Shown here piece by piece: positions 21,563 through 32,551 of a DNA stretch of 64,000 nucleotides. Position numbers and translations under genes: made by a program. The notes under the pieces were generated by a model. That model ran no database searches and was not told the origin of the DNA. It was given only the letters and a program-made list of their open reading frames with translations. This DNA comes from Macrobrachium rosenbergii (Eukaryota; Arthropoda; Malacostraca; Decapoda; Palaemonidae), in assembly GCF_040412425.1 (NCBI RefSeq), contig NC_089744.1:37756099-37820098 (forward strand). The letters are read 5' to 3'. Each line of letters begins with the position of its first letter. The stretch's first letter is position 1.

Positions 21563-21705
21563 CTATGCTTTGTGAAGAGTTTATGGCCAACAGTGGGTCT
21601 CAATTAACCATCCATGGCTTGTTTGAGCTTGGTTCTTCACTGGGAAAGGAAGAAATTGCAGTACTTTTCCGCAATAATCACTTTTCAACTATATATAAAA
21701 GAGGG
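21563..21705 (+). CDS. MINDY1/2: MINDY-1/2 deubiquitinase, internal exon (catalytic His)
   Basis: The acceptor TTGTTTTGCAG precedes 21563 and the donor is GGG|GTGAG after 21705. The exon is entered in phase 1 and left in phase 0, joining the exon ending at 3776 in frame. It encodes about 47 residues: MLCEEFMANSGSQLTIHGL, then LGKEEIAVLFRNNHFSTIY. RNNHFST is the family motif, and its His is the catalytic partner of the active-site Cys in MINDY-1/2. No lesion is visible. It is separated from the previous exon by 17.8 kb, most of it DIRS copies B and C. Confidence 0.92.
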
Positions 21706-22346
21706 GTGAGTTTTCCATGATTCACTTGTGATATCTACATAGGAATGTTTGTACTGTACTTTCATTTTGAAATACTACAGTATAGATTTGGTGTAATAGG
21801 GTATGTATCTGAAAAGCTCATAGGTCACAGATATTTTATGATTTACAATACACAATAGATTTTTAATTAATTAGTGTGGCTAAAGGCATTGTGAAGAACC
21901 TTGAGAGGATGCATAGCTGGTTTCTGGCGACGTCTTGATTAGGTAAACTGTATGTGTGTCGAATATGTCAGATATTCTTGAGACGTGAGGACATCCCTGC
22001 CTAGCGACAAGACTTTGTGAGTTTGTTCTCTGGAAATGTTCAGGTTCTGGAAAATTCTTTCGTATGTGTGTTTTTTTTTTGGATGGAGCCCTAGGGTATG
22101 AAGGTATTAGTTATCAAGCAAATTGTCATTTGAAGATCAACACCGAATATTAATAGAAGCCTTCGGTGAAGGCTCTGTGGTTTGATACTTGTCAATTAAG
22201 ATTGGAGGTAGGAAAAATTTTAGATTTCCCAAACCGTAGGTTGTTCTTTTCATTTAACATACATCTCACTTGTATCTGACCATTTTTACATTGTGTGTAC
22301 TTTATAAGGAACGTGGGAGGAATTCCCATATCTTTATTTTTATATA
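21706..22346 (+). other. Intron of MINDY gene, no element recognised
   Basis: AT-rich intron sequence; no ORF or repeat that I can support. Confidence 0.4.
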
Positions 22347-24040
22347 CAGGTATTCCCCTACTTACAATGGGGTTAGGTACCAAAAAACCCATCGTTTGTT
22401 GAAAAAATTGTAACTCGAAAATGGCCTAGCCTACACTAAGGTAATCAGTACCATCTGTACATATATGGTAGCCTAGCCTACACTACACAGTATACTTTAT
22501 ACATATATGGTATAGTAATTATTAGTGTTGGCTAATTCTGCAGGTTCAATGCAGAAAGACATGATAAGTCATTGTAAAGAGAAATTGAATAACAAACAAG
22601 GCCTAGCCTGCACTTTGGTATATCATATACGGTAGCCTAGCCTACGTTTTACTGTATTCTATTTTCACATAATAACACGGTATTGTACAAACATCAAAAT
22701 AATGAATTGTGCATCTTTTCCATGGATCTTTTAAAAAGTTGGGCTTTACTACAATGTATCCAATTGTATACATTCTCATATTGCTTTTGCATTATAAATT
22801 GCAATCATAGCGATCAAATGTTTTGGTTTGGGGATCGATCATGCGGTGTTTATTTCACTGCATTAAACTGAGTTCAGAGCGCATTTCTTGCTTCTAGTTA
22901 GCGTAAATGAATCTCTAGATACTTTATTTATATGGGACATATATATTTTTTGTTACATGAAGTGTTTTTAAGTTGAAATATAACTTAAATATGTTTCGTT
23001 GTGAAATTAATTTAGCTATTTTTTAATTAATAGATGACGTTGGCTGCTGGCCGTTTGGGGGCATGGTTGTTTTGTGTAAAAAAAAATCAAGATTCCATTC
23101 GGTATTTTCTCTTGATTTCATCATCATACTATGAGCTTTTCATATTTATCTTTTATCGGCGTGAAAACAGCAGTAATATGTGTTCCTTCATGCCCAGCAG
23201 TTTTGATTAAAATACTTTCCAATTTTATTTGCGGTCGAGTTTCATCCATGTTGCCAATGCACGATAATTTATGGTCATTAGCAGCTTGAACATTGTTTTT
23301 TCAGCTTCAGCTACAACTTGCAGCTTAAATGTACTATAGCAGTATATTTCCTTGCCGATCTTTTCTCCAAAGCGGATAAGGGCATAGTGTAAAAATATAT
23401 CAGTACTTAATGTTATTTTTAACATAACTACGGTAATTGTTTAACCGTACGATGATTGAAATACAAGCAAAACAGTTGTTATCCGATACGATTATTAGCA
23501 AAACAACAGTTTCTCGTTCGGTTGTTTATGGCTGTACGCATTTTCGCAAGAGTACAAGGTTACTAACAATACTTTTATCATTCTCTTACTTTTTTAACAA
23601 GAAAATGAAATAAAGAGATGGAGGAAAAGAAGTTGGTCTCTTGCTACCTGATTGTACGCTGTTGCCTGTGCCTGCTCAAAATTTAAAAATATTTTCTGAA
23701 TATTGTCGTACTGGTATTAATTGCTAACTCCATCGTAAACTCGAATTATTGTAACTCATGCACTACCTGTATTTACAAACGCACAAAAATTGCAAACGAA
23801 CACTGACCTATTTTAACTTCCGACACAACCAGAGCAAGTGAGGTCAGCTCATTGAATTAATGTACCTATTCCAGCCTCTCGGGCCAATGTATCGTACACT
23901 GTACGCTGCCTGATTGTATGCTGTTGCCTGCGCCAGTCACCCACGAAATTTAAAAATACATATTTTCAAAATATTGTTGTATCGATATTAATTGCTAACC
24001 CCATCGTAAAAGCGAATTATCGTAACTCGAGCACTACCTG
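22347..24040 (-). mobile_element. Tigger/pogo-like DNA transposon, degenerate
   Basis: The right end, read in reverse, is CAGGTAGTGCTCGAGTTACG followed by ATAATTCGC. The left end is CAGGTATTCCCCTACTTACA. Both are flanked by TA. The interior matches, in opposite orientation, the sequence from 63304 to the window end. On the minus strand, 23225-23425 gives a 66-residue open stretch ending NYRALATWMKLDRK, and further on a TTGHE-like motif is recognisable by comparison with the other copy (near 63925); Tigger transposases carry such a motif in the DDE domain. The terminal 125 bases are present twice (23645-23769 and 23915-24040), suggesting a second insertion or rearrangement of the end. Confidence 0.6.
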
Positions 24041-24439
24041 TATTTGTTTAACAAGGGTTTTATTTGACTTCTTCAGATGTTTCGCTGAGGAAGAGGTTAA
24101 GATGTACTCATTGGGAATATACTGGACTTTGTCTTATTGAGATCTATTGTGGGGGAAATTATTTAGAGAGAATAATTAGTTGAATAAGATGGACTTTAAT
24201 ATGTTTGATCATTTGGTGAACATCAGTATTCCATTTTATTTCATATCTTGTTTCTTGCAATCCATTTATGTTAGATTATTGTCAAATAAATTATTTTGAG
24301 TAATACTGTACTTGTTTCACTGTAGACCTGAGAGAGAGAGAAAGAATGCATGTGTGTATGTACAGATGTATGGTGCCAGTATCCATTTTGATGCAGTCAC
24401 TATTAAACTACCAATAGTTGAGGTTTCTTGACTATTAGC
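24041..24439 (+). other. Intron, no element recognised
   Basis: AT-rich intron sequence with a short GA run near 24331. Nothing else supported. Confidence 0.35.
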
Positions 24440-25997
24440 AAAGGTAAGCAATGGGTTTCATTCCTTGTTGTGTAACAGATTTTGGTGAGCAGCAGGAACT
24501 ACGCTCGGGTATATTATAGTGTTAGGTACACTTCCGAAGAGATTTATCTTAAGGGGAAATTGAGATTATAAGCAATTAGGGTGTGCCTTTGGTTGGTATA
24601 TGTGCCTCTTTGCATAGGCTACTCAGGGAATATTTACAGTCAGGCGACCTTGCACTGTTATCGAGTCAGTTGCTTTAGGACTCGTGTTCAAGTGAGTGCG
24701 TTAGAAAGATTGAGAAGTGTTATTGTTAATTTTCAGGTTAACTATGTATCTGGTTGCCATTTTAGTGAGAAGGGGTTACGTGAGTGTTACTATGGTTTTA
24801 TTTTCTTGTTAGTTACTTGTAATTGGGGCTAATTAAGGGAGAGTTCTGTTGCTTTGTGGTTACGTCAGGAAGACGGTGGGTGGAACTTTCATTAGGGAAT
24901 GGTGACGATTTTATGACGTCATTGAGAGTGCTTGCTCATTTTAGTCCGGGGTTGGCTTGATGCTGTTATCCCATTCTCTCTGCGAGCCCATTTTCTTTGT
25001 TGATTGACTGAAGTGTTTCGAGTGTTCAGGAAAATTTCTGGTTATCAGTCGTGATGGCGTTTAGAATTTTTTTTTCTTAATTGTTCGCATTTGCGGTTAG
25101 GGTTACTTCATTGCTCGCATTCGGCGTTTAGAATTTGATATAGTGGTTCGCATTTGCATTAGTGTTGGGGGTTTACTGAATTTTTAACGAGTTTTTTTTT
25201 ATTTTCCTCCTTTCTCGTTCTACCTTTGGAGAGTTATATAAAGTTGAGATTAGGTCAGGTACTTGGAACTTGGAGGATTGTCCTTTAGGATACTATGACG
25301 GGGCTAACGAAGATAAGGATAAGGTGACAGTGTTGCACAAATTTACATCCATAAATGCAGGAGTACAGCTTTTTCCAAGACTAGCTGATGGCCTTCTTCC
25401 AGTTCCCCTCAAAATTTTTTTAGAGGGGGTGTCGAATTTTTAATTGCCAAGAAAATAACGGATGGGGTAGAGGCTTTCAATGACGCCAAAGGCTTCCTTA
25501 GTTTAGATAAAGGAGATATTGGACAGCTTTGCCGGAGTCATCACTTTTTGAAGTGTAGGACCTGGGACGATCTTAAGGATTTTTTGAGAGTGTCAGATGG
25601 AACAGCTGGAGGTGATGATGCAATTTGAGACCTCAGGTCTCTTTTCAAGGTCCATAAAAGCCATGATTTGTTGGTCACATTTATTGCCAGATGTTTTGAT
25701 GCTGCAAGGGATTTTTCTAAGAAGTTGAGAAATTCTGGTTGGGCAAATAGAGACTATTACGGTAGAGAATCTTGAAAAACTATTGCAATATGTATGGATT
25801 CTGAATGACGTTCCTGATACTATCGCAAATAGTTTTGACAAGGAGATAGAGAGGAGGTCAGATGAAACTTTACTGTTCTCTCAAATTCATAAGCACATCG
25901 AAATGCCCTACAGTAGATAGCTCCTTTTTGGACAGGATGCCGAAATCTTCTGGGGCTATTCTGAAGCATCATACAGAGTGATTCTGATTCCACAATT

Positions 25998-26252
25998 ATG
26001 AGGTTATGTGCCAAGACAGAGGATGATAAGACTTCTGCATGTTCAGGATCTCAGGGGCATTGTTATAATTGTAATAGGCAGGGCCACACTAAGAAGTTTT
26101 GTGGGATGAAATATTGTGGTGCTTGCAAGTCTGCACATCACAGTTGGCAGTTTTGCCCGCTTCTTAAACAGAATGAGTCTAGAAGCACGCCCCAAAGCGC
26201 TGGTCTGGCAGGTAGGAGAACTCCTCGAGGGGATTTTTTTGGGAGCCTCTAA
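25998..26252 (+). pseudogene. Gag zinc-knuckle region (two CCHC motifs)
   Basis: The open stretch of 84 codons has CYNCNRQGHTKKFC at residues 22-35 and CGACKSAHHSWQFC at residues 40-53. Both fit C-x2-C-x4-H-x4-C, the retroelement nucleocapsid zinc knuckle that binds RNA. Upstream gag sequence is in other frames, so the ATG at 25998 is not a true start. Confidence 0.82.
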
Positions 26253-26357
26253 GGGCCGACAGAATTTTTTGAGGACTGAGCAGCAAGAGGGGAAGAGATA
26301 AAAGGGGTTGTTCCTTGTGATATAGGACTTCTGGGTGAGCCCTCAGAGCCGAAGCCA

Positions 26358-26678
26358 GTGGTAAAAGGGTCTGTATATGGGGTTGATGTGAATATCTTTA
26401 TAGATACAGGCACCCCTATTAATTTGATGAATTATGAGTTGTTCCGATCATTGTTTCCCGATCGTTCTTTGAGGCCTGCTAAAGAGACAATATGTGATGT
26501 GCAAGCAAATAGGTTATGGGGTTTTGGGCTACGTAATTGTGTTCATCTCTTGGGGATAGCACTTTTACAGAGCCATTTTTGGTTATACGAGGGGCTGCTT
26601 TGGGGAATACAGTGTTACTGGGTCATCCAACGTGTTGGCGACACAAAATCTCGATTCATACAGGGGTATGCGGTATGA
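26358..26678 (+). pseudogene. Retroelement aspartic protease fragment
   Basis: VKGSVYGVDVNIFIDTGTPI contains the D-T-G catalytic triad at residues 16-18, with the usual hydrophobic context and a following NLMNYELF stretch. Around 26560-26690 a second frame carries the ILLGHP-like end of the domain (LLGHPTCWRHKISIHTG), so a frameshift lies inside the domain. The protease would process gag and pol proteins. Confidence 0.7.
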
Positions 26679-26969
26679 CTGCTGGAGTACCTGGTGTTAT
26701 GCAATAATACATCAAAAAGATGATGAGTAGAAGAGTGTGATGGAATTTAGTATCTGAAAGCTTGTATGGGATAATGTAGGATGTTTTTCCTAGTAAACTT
26801 ACAAGTTTGTTTCCATGACTTATGGTAAACAGCATTGTATTTTTGAGTTTGTTGGATACAGCATTCCTCTGTTACTTTTGTTAGTGTATAAATGTAGATT
26901 TTATCTTCTTAAATATTAAAAATATTTTTTTAAACTAAAATATTTTATTAAAACTATGAGTTTTTTCAG

Positions 26970-27166
26970 GACCAGATTTATCAGCTGCTGACTGATCAAG
27001 GCTTTCTACATGAAAACATGGTGTGGGAAACGCTTAATGATGTAGATGCAACATTTTCTGAGTTTGTGAATGGAAACTTTCAGCCTGTAACTCCCACAGC
27101 AGAAGCTTCATTGTCATCTTCAGAAGGGCCTCAGAGTATGACAATGCAGCAGCAAATTAATTCAGA
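26970..27166 (+). CDS. MINDY1/2: MINDY-1/2 deubiquitinase, internal exon (end of catalytic domain)
   Basis: The acceptor TTTTTTCAG precedes 26970; the donor is TCAGA|GTAAGT. It is entered in phase 0 and left in phase 2, compatible with both neighbours. Of about 65 residues, the first part reads DQIYQLLTDQGFLHENMVWE followed by TLNDVDATFSEFVNGNF, the conserved end of the MINDY catalytic domain (LVTDQGF and VWE-L--VDG in vertebrate members). The rest is a Ser/Thr/Gln-rich linker leading to the ubiquitin-binding region. Uninterrupted. Confidence 0.92.
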
Positions 27167-28341
27167 GTAAGTATCTCATTGCATTGAATACTTAATAAGA
27201 CTTGAGTAGATTTTTCAAGATAGTGTAAAACTGAACTTTGTTACTTAACACTGCGCTTACAGTTGACATTTACAGAGATTGGATAACTTGTTGATGGTGT
27301 TCAGATGCTTTCTGTCATGGTGGAAGTTATTTTGTTGTATGCGATGAAATGGAAGGTATTTGTGGAAGGTAAAGTATAGTTCTTGACACAGGTTACAGTA
27401 TTTTCAAAGAGTCTTCTCATTGTTTTAAGTAGGAAGCACACTACTTGAGGTAATTTGTACATGGTCAAAGTAATAATGTGTTCATGCAAACTGTTAACCA
27501 ATGTATTACCCATTGATTTATACTGTTTTCATCAGTCTGTGGAGACTAAGCTGATGAAAGCATTAGAACTACTTACAGTGTCACTAGTGAATAAGTCTGC
27601 TTCAGTGAGTGTAATGCTCTTGTCACTGGGCAGGGCCTTTACTCAGTGTGGTGATGGAGACAAGATCAGTGTGTTATTGTTTGTTGATTAGTATATCTTG
27701 TTCTTTCTCCAAATGAAAAATCTGGTCTTTGGCAAAGTAATTCTCAGCTTCTTTTTTGAGTTTGTATTTTACATAATATAAGTATTTTTTGGTAGTGTAG
27801 TTAGTCAAATTGAGTACTATATGTATATATGCTGGTGTATTAGTTAATTCACCATATAAGTCAACCCTCTTATTAGGTTTGATACAAGTACACAGGCTTA
27901 TTTTTATGGGCTAAATAACCTCCAAAAGGAGGAACAAAATTTCCAATGTTTATTTTATTACCCACAGCATAACATTCTCTATCTATAGGAGTCATTCATA
28001 AACACACAAATGAAAATAGCAAGTTGTTCATACGCAGAACAAACCTTCGGTCTTAACATGAGGATAAGTGTTCTGGCACCAGCTGGAAACCAGTTTAAAA
28101 ACAAAAAAATCATATATGGAAGGAATCTGTGGCATCTGGCATCTGATATGCAGATGAGGTGGAAGCGGGTCAGAGACCCAGCTAGAACCTCATGATGCAT
28201 TTGGTCTTTCTTCAACTGCCTTAGAGAATGGACGTTTGCTTTTGCTCTCATTTCCTCAAGCCAGTTTTTGTCCTAAGCCTGTGATACTTTCCTATTGGTT
28301 GTGTTGTGTTTTTGGGTGTCTGTGTGTTTCGTGATATTATC
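27167..28341 (+). other. Intron of MINDY gene
   Basis: About 1.2 kb of AT-rich intron. Short open stretches on both strands show no family features. The stretch near 27858 (ATAAGTCAACCCTC) may be the end of an old DNA transposon, but no partner end was found. Confidence 0.4.
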
Positions 28342-28785
28342 ATGGTTTCCACTAATCAACCTAAGAAGTTCCGTAAGTGCCAACGCATGTGTCCTGGCAT
28401 TCCAGGGTTCTCATGTTCCCACTTCCTGGCTTCTTCTGAGACAGACCCCCATTCTTCATGCAGTAGGTGTCATTCTGATTTTTATAATATCACCAATCCG
28501 TGCCTGGAATGTCGTTCCTGGCCTGTTGTGCAGTGGAAGAAGTTATACAAAAAGAAGGAACACAAAAGGAAGTCGGAGCTTCCATCTTGGGAAGGATTTC
28601 CTCCTCCTCGAATGCACGCTTCTGCTCCTGCTTCTTCCAGACCTATTCCATCTGCTTCCTCATCCATTGATGCCTTTTCTACTTCCTTTTCTTCTATTGA
28701 TTCATCTCCCAATCTCTTGGGGGGATATTACCTCCTCAGGGAGAGAGGAAGCAGTACGATCTTGTTCCTTTGTTTCAGATTCTGA
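28342..28785 (+). pseudogene. Retroelement gag-like ORF
   Basis: The ATG at 28342 opens about 147 codons: MVSTNQPKKFRKCQRMCPGI, then CSRCHSDFYNITNPCLECRSW, where two CxxC pairs resemble a zinc-binding motif, a Lys-rich KKLYKKKEHKRK stretch, and a Ser/Pro-rich tail. The layout (basic, Cys-rich N-terminus, Ser/Pro tail) resembles the N-terminal part of DIRS-type gag proteins. Reading continues in other frames to about 29220 with no clear domain. It could belong to the same dead element as the RT/RNase H remnant at 38950-40220, but this is only a guess. Confidence 0.45.
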
Positions 28786-29544
28786 TGTGCAAAAGATGTC
28801 TATTTGGGCCTCCTAGCGCCTGCCTGGAATACCCTCTCTGGATGGCCTGTTGTCGCATTTCATCTCTTCATGCTTACCAGTGTCGGCTCCTCTAGAAGTA
28901 TTACTCAACAAGTCTCATATCTCTGTTGAGTAGACAGCTCAACTCTGATGTCATTTGGTTGAATCCTGGGTTAACGCTAGATCAGGTTAGGGCTGACGGT
29001 CCTTCTTAACCTTTCAGGAAGCATTTTCCTTGGAGTCGACTGCCTCCTCTGCCTTTCAGGCTGTCTCATGGCTAGATTTATGGTCTCCAGTGGTAGGTAG
29101 ACAAGAGAAAAAGACCTCTTGTCTTGAAGTCCTATACTCTTATAAGTGTCAACGTGCACTATACTGACCAAGACCAAGTAGAAGAAAATTCTTTGAAATT
29201 GGTTGGTCTATCTTATGAAGCCCCTCTAGGGACCATGAGAGTAACTCCTTTGAGGACTCACAGCAGCTACCAAAAATAGGTTTTTCCTATGTCAAAATCT
29301 TTTTTTTTTTAGCCATTGGTTGGTACTATCCAGCCAGTATTACAAATGTATGTTTTTGGTATTCCTGATACTGAGTACAGTCATACCTCAGTAAATGAAC
29401 ATCACTGGCAGACAGTTAGGTTTAAGGATGTTTTGTCTGAGGAAAAATCCGCCCTGTTAACGGACCTTTTCTCTGTTCAAGAATAGCCAAAGATGACTGG
29501 CTAAAACATGTATGGGATTAGATGTGTCATGTATGTCTAGTCCC

Positions 29545-30200
29545 AGTTGAAACACAGGAAAGGGTTCAGTCTGTGTGGGGGTCTTGCTCAGTGTGTATCT
29601 CTGCTAAACTGTCACCTATGTCTTTTTGTGCGTTTTATGCAGTTGTGGTGCAAAGTAATTTACTATAAGTCATCCTTCATGGCCTGTAAGAATGCTAGAG
29701 TTATCAGCAAGACTGTGCCTTTTGTGGAGGATATTTTGTGTCCTGTCAAATCAGTGGGCTTGGAGGTGAGTGTTGATGATATGGAGGAGTTAGTGGAGTA
29801 GCACTAAAGCAGAGCTCATCACAGAAAAACTACAAGGACCTTTAGCAAAGCAACAACAGACAACAGCTGAGGGAAGGAAGGATGTCCCTAGTTCATTGAT
29901 GAAAGAAATGTGTGCAAAATGGAAGGAAGTGCAGAGTTTTGTTGAAAAATATTGCCCTGATAAAGCTGTAACAAACTGTGTTTGTAAACCTGCTGAATGA
30001 CAGTGCTGTCTCTCACTCTAAGAACTTTTTAAAAATTAGGGGTAAATATTATTGACCAGGTTTTTATGAGAAAGAAACAGTGATTCTCAAGAAGAAAGCG
30101 GTAGTAAAAGACCAAAAAGAGGACCACAGAAGCACAGTTAACTGCCTTTTTTGTAGAAGGGGGACTCTCTTTCCAAACAGTGACAGATCTCTTCCTCTTC
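29545..30200 (+). pseudogene. Tigger transposase C-terminal part (outer element)
   Basis: A frame reads LEVSVDDMEELVE (29761-29799), typical of the region after the DDE domain in Tigger transposases. Then, with frame changes, come a MKEMCAKWKEVQSFVEKY stretch near 29900 and TEAQLTAFFVEGG near 30130 before the stop. Stops and frame breaks are frequent. The assignment rests on this order of motifs. Confidence 0.65.
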
Positions 30201-30245
30201 ACTTCTCTCACCAACTACCACTTACACCAACAACTTTCCCAGTGA

Positions 30246-32313
30246 CAGTCAAACCTTGACTTATGAGTGAACCAACACAAATTCTGAGATACGAGCTGGC
30301 ATACTTGCGATTTTTTGCTTCAAGAAGTGAGCTGAGATTTGAGCTACGAGCCAGTGAATCTGGGAGACACCATCTCCCAACATATCTGCCATTGCCAGCA
30401 CCGAGCTGCCAGGGACACACTATCTCATTCAGTTCACGTGGTTACCCTGCTGTGCAAGCATCTCTGCAGCATCTCGCAGCATTTCTTGCTTTGTTTTCTC
30501 GCTTTTTCCATGTATTTTGGAACACTATTAGTTTTTACCATGGGTCCTAAGAAAGTAAGTCAAAACCAATGCTGAGAAGAAGAAAAGGCTGGGTACCATG
30601 GATATGAAGCATGGAATCATAGAAAAACATGATCAAGGTGTGCATGTTATGGACTTGGCGAGGCAGTGCTATCGAACTACTTCTATGATTTGTACAATTT
30701 TGAAGTAGAAGGCTATAACGCCAGCCAAGGCCATTAAGATTATTTCAAAGCTCTGGACCTCTGCCAATGAAGAGATGGAGAAGCTGTTGCTGTGGTTGAA
30801 TGAGAAGCAGCTTGCAGGATTTCGTGCGGAAGATGCCAGGAACATTGACGGACGAGGCATCGGAAGAGTCATTCAAAGCCAGTTGGGGCAGGTTTGATAA
30901 TTTTAAAAAGAGGGCTGTCATCAGGCATGGTGAGGCAGCAAGCTCTGATGTGAAGGCAGCTGAGGAGTTTGTTCAAAGTTTTGCCGTACTGTTAGAAGTC
31001 GAAGGATATGCCACCCAGTGAGTCTTCAACTGTGACGAGACAGAGCTCTTCTGGAAAAAGATGCTGAAGAGGACCTGTATAATGGCAGAGGAGAAGAGCT
31101 TTCCAGGCCACAAACCTATGAAGGATAGGCTTACCCTTGCGCTGTGCGTGAATGCGAGTGGTGACTGCAAGGTTAAGCCCAGAGCCTTTAAGTCACATGA
31201 GGTAACCAAAGAAATCTGCAGGTTATGTGGAGGGCAAACTCAAGGCGTGGGTCACCACGGATATCTTTGTCCAGTATGTAAATGTGGTCATTGGTCCTAC
31301 CGTCAAGAATTACTTCACCACAAATAACTTATCCTTGAAAGCCCTTCTTGTCCTCGACAATGCGCCCACGCATTCACCAACCCTCACAGACAACATCTAC
31401 GAAGAATTCCAGTTTATCAAGGTCCCCTTCCTTCCACCCAATACCACCCCTATCCAGCAGCCCATTGGCCAGCAGGTGATTTCAAATTTCAAAAGGCTCT
31501 TCACCAGGCACCTGTTCAAGTGCTGCTTTGAGGAGGAGGTTGTTGCAAGCGAGATTAAGGAAGTACAGTATTGGGAACGTGGGAGAAAATTGTAATGTTT
31601 ATTGAAGAGAAACGCCCTGAAAAAGTTGCAACAGGTTGTGCGTCAGAGCTGTTTAATGACACTTACTCGTAGCTCATTTTTGAAAAATTTTGAGACAGGA
31701 GGAAACAAACCTCCATGGACAGGTTTTTAGTGAAACGCCCTGCACGTGAAAGCAAGGAAAGTGTTGCGAAAAAGGCAAAAGTCAGTGAAGAAGAAGAAGA
31801 TTAAAAATAAAACAAAATAAAAAAAGTAGCAATTAATTTTAGCAATAAATTGTAGCATAGTGTGTAAATTAAATCTGGCAATGTAGCATTAAGTGTGTAG
31901 CGGGTAAGTCAAGTTAGCAAAAGAGCACGACATGAAAAAACCTCCTCTGCCAATATCCTGCCTCCCACAACCACCCTCCATACCCACAGAGACACTCATT
32001 AGCCCGCTCGTCTTGCTGCTTCACCTTTGCCAGCATCTTCGTGTGATCTTCAAGGTAAAGTACACTTAATACAACCAGTTTATTTCACATTCGCTTTATT
32101 ATGTATTATTTTTTATACATTGTTATTTATAAAAGCACATTTTTCTTATTTAAAAGCGCATAACAAAAAAAATTGGTGTGTTTTTTGGGGGTGCTGGAAT
32201 GGATTAATAGTATTTCCATTCATTTTAATGGGGAAATTCGGTTTGATCTGCAAGCAAATTGAGTTATGAGCTTGGTCACGGATGAATTAAACTCATATGT
32301 CAAGGTACCAGTG
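30246..32313 (+). mobile_element. Tigger-like DNA transposon (inner)
   Basis: The left end CAGTCAAACCTTGACTTATG and following ACGAGCTGGC match, inverted, the right end CATATGTCAAGGTACCAGTG. It is about 2.07 kb, close to full length for a Tigger, and contains most of a transposase gene. It interrupts the outer Tigger just after that element's transposase C-terminus, so it is the younger of the two. Confidence 0.78.
30539..31803 (+). pseudogene. Tigger (pogo/CENP-B type) transposase, inner element
   Basis: From the ATG at 30540, MGPKKVS starts the N-terminal HTH region, which reads across frames as IIEKHDQGVHVMDLARQ and TTSTICTILKQK. A second HTH_CENPB-like part runs at 30770-30900 (ANEEMEKLLLWLNEKQLAG). 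The DDE domain starts FNCDETELFWKKM near 31027, with the first Asp in CDET, then KDRLTLALCVNASGDCK. LVLDNAPTHSPTL near 31350 holds the second Asp, and PNTTPIQQPIGQ near 31440 has the usual N-TP-IQP--Q motif with Ile/Gln where the third Asp of many DDD members is often seen as MQPMDQ. The C-terminus ends KQTSMDRFLVKRP then an acidic tail and stop near 31803. At least three frameshifts or stops make it inactive. Confidence 0.82.
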
Positions 32314-32551
32314 TTTAGGTAAAAGTTCAAGTTTGCATTTATTCCATTTGTTTGCTTTTTTTTTATAACATCTGCATGCTAGGCTTGATAAATTAAAGGT
32401 AAAATGATTTTATTTGTTATATTTTTGTGGGCCTGGAATGGATTAATCCAGTCCCCATAGTTTATTATAGGAAAAATTTGTTCAGTGTAAGGACAGATTG
32501 GTTAAAGGACAGCCATCTGGAACAGATTGTCTGTTAATTGAGGTGTGAGTG

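Larger units (their letters stand above)
24440..26740 (+). mobile_element. LTR-type retroelement remnant (gag-protease)
   Basis: The region has a leader with TTTTGGTGAGCAGCAGG near 24480, a gag-like reading from about 25247 (VLHKFTSINAGVQLFPRL, then KITDGVEAFNDAKGF and LCRSHHFLKCRTWDDL in other frames), a double zinc knuckle and an aspartic protease. No RT, RNase H or integrase follows before the exon at 26970, and I found no LTR pair, so both ends are uncertain. It lies in the intron between exons 21563 and 26970. Confidence 0.6.
29378..32551 (+). mobile_element. Tigger-like DNA transposon (outer)
   Basis: The left end CAGTCATACCTCAGTAAATG pairs with the right end TTAATTGAGGTGTGAGTG (inverted CACTCACACCTCAATTAA), with TA on each outer side. 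Its left portion holds the C-terminal part of a Tigger transposase (29545-30200). A second Tigger (30246-32313) lies within it. The N-terminal and DDE parts of the outer transposase are missing. Confidence 0.75.

Noticed and set aside
22420..22680. GCCTAGCCTAC repeats as telomere-like sequence
   Set aside because: They do not match the arthropod TTAGG repeat and are only a few scattered occurrences inside a DNA transposon.
24440..26740. Endogenous virus interpretation of the gag-protease region
   Set aside because: No envelope, RT or integrase is visible and CCHC plus DTG domains are common to LTR retrotransposons; I see nothing specific to a virus.
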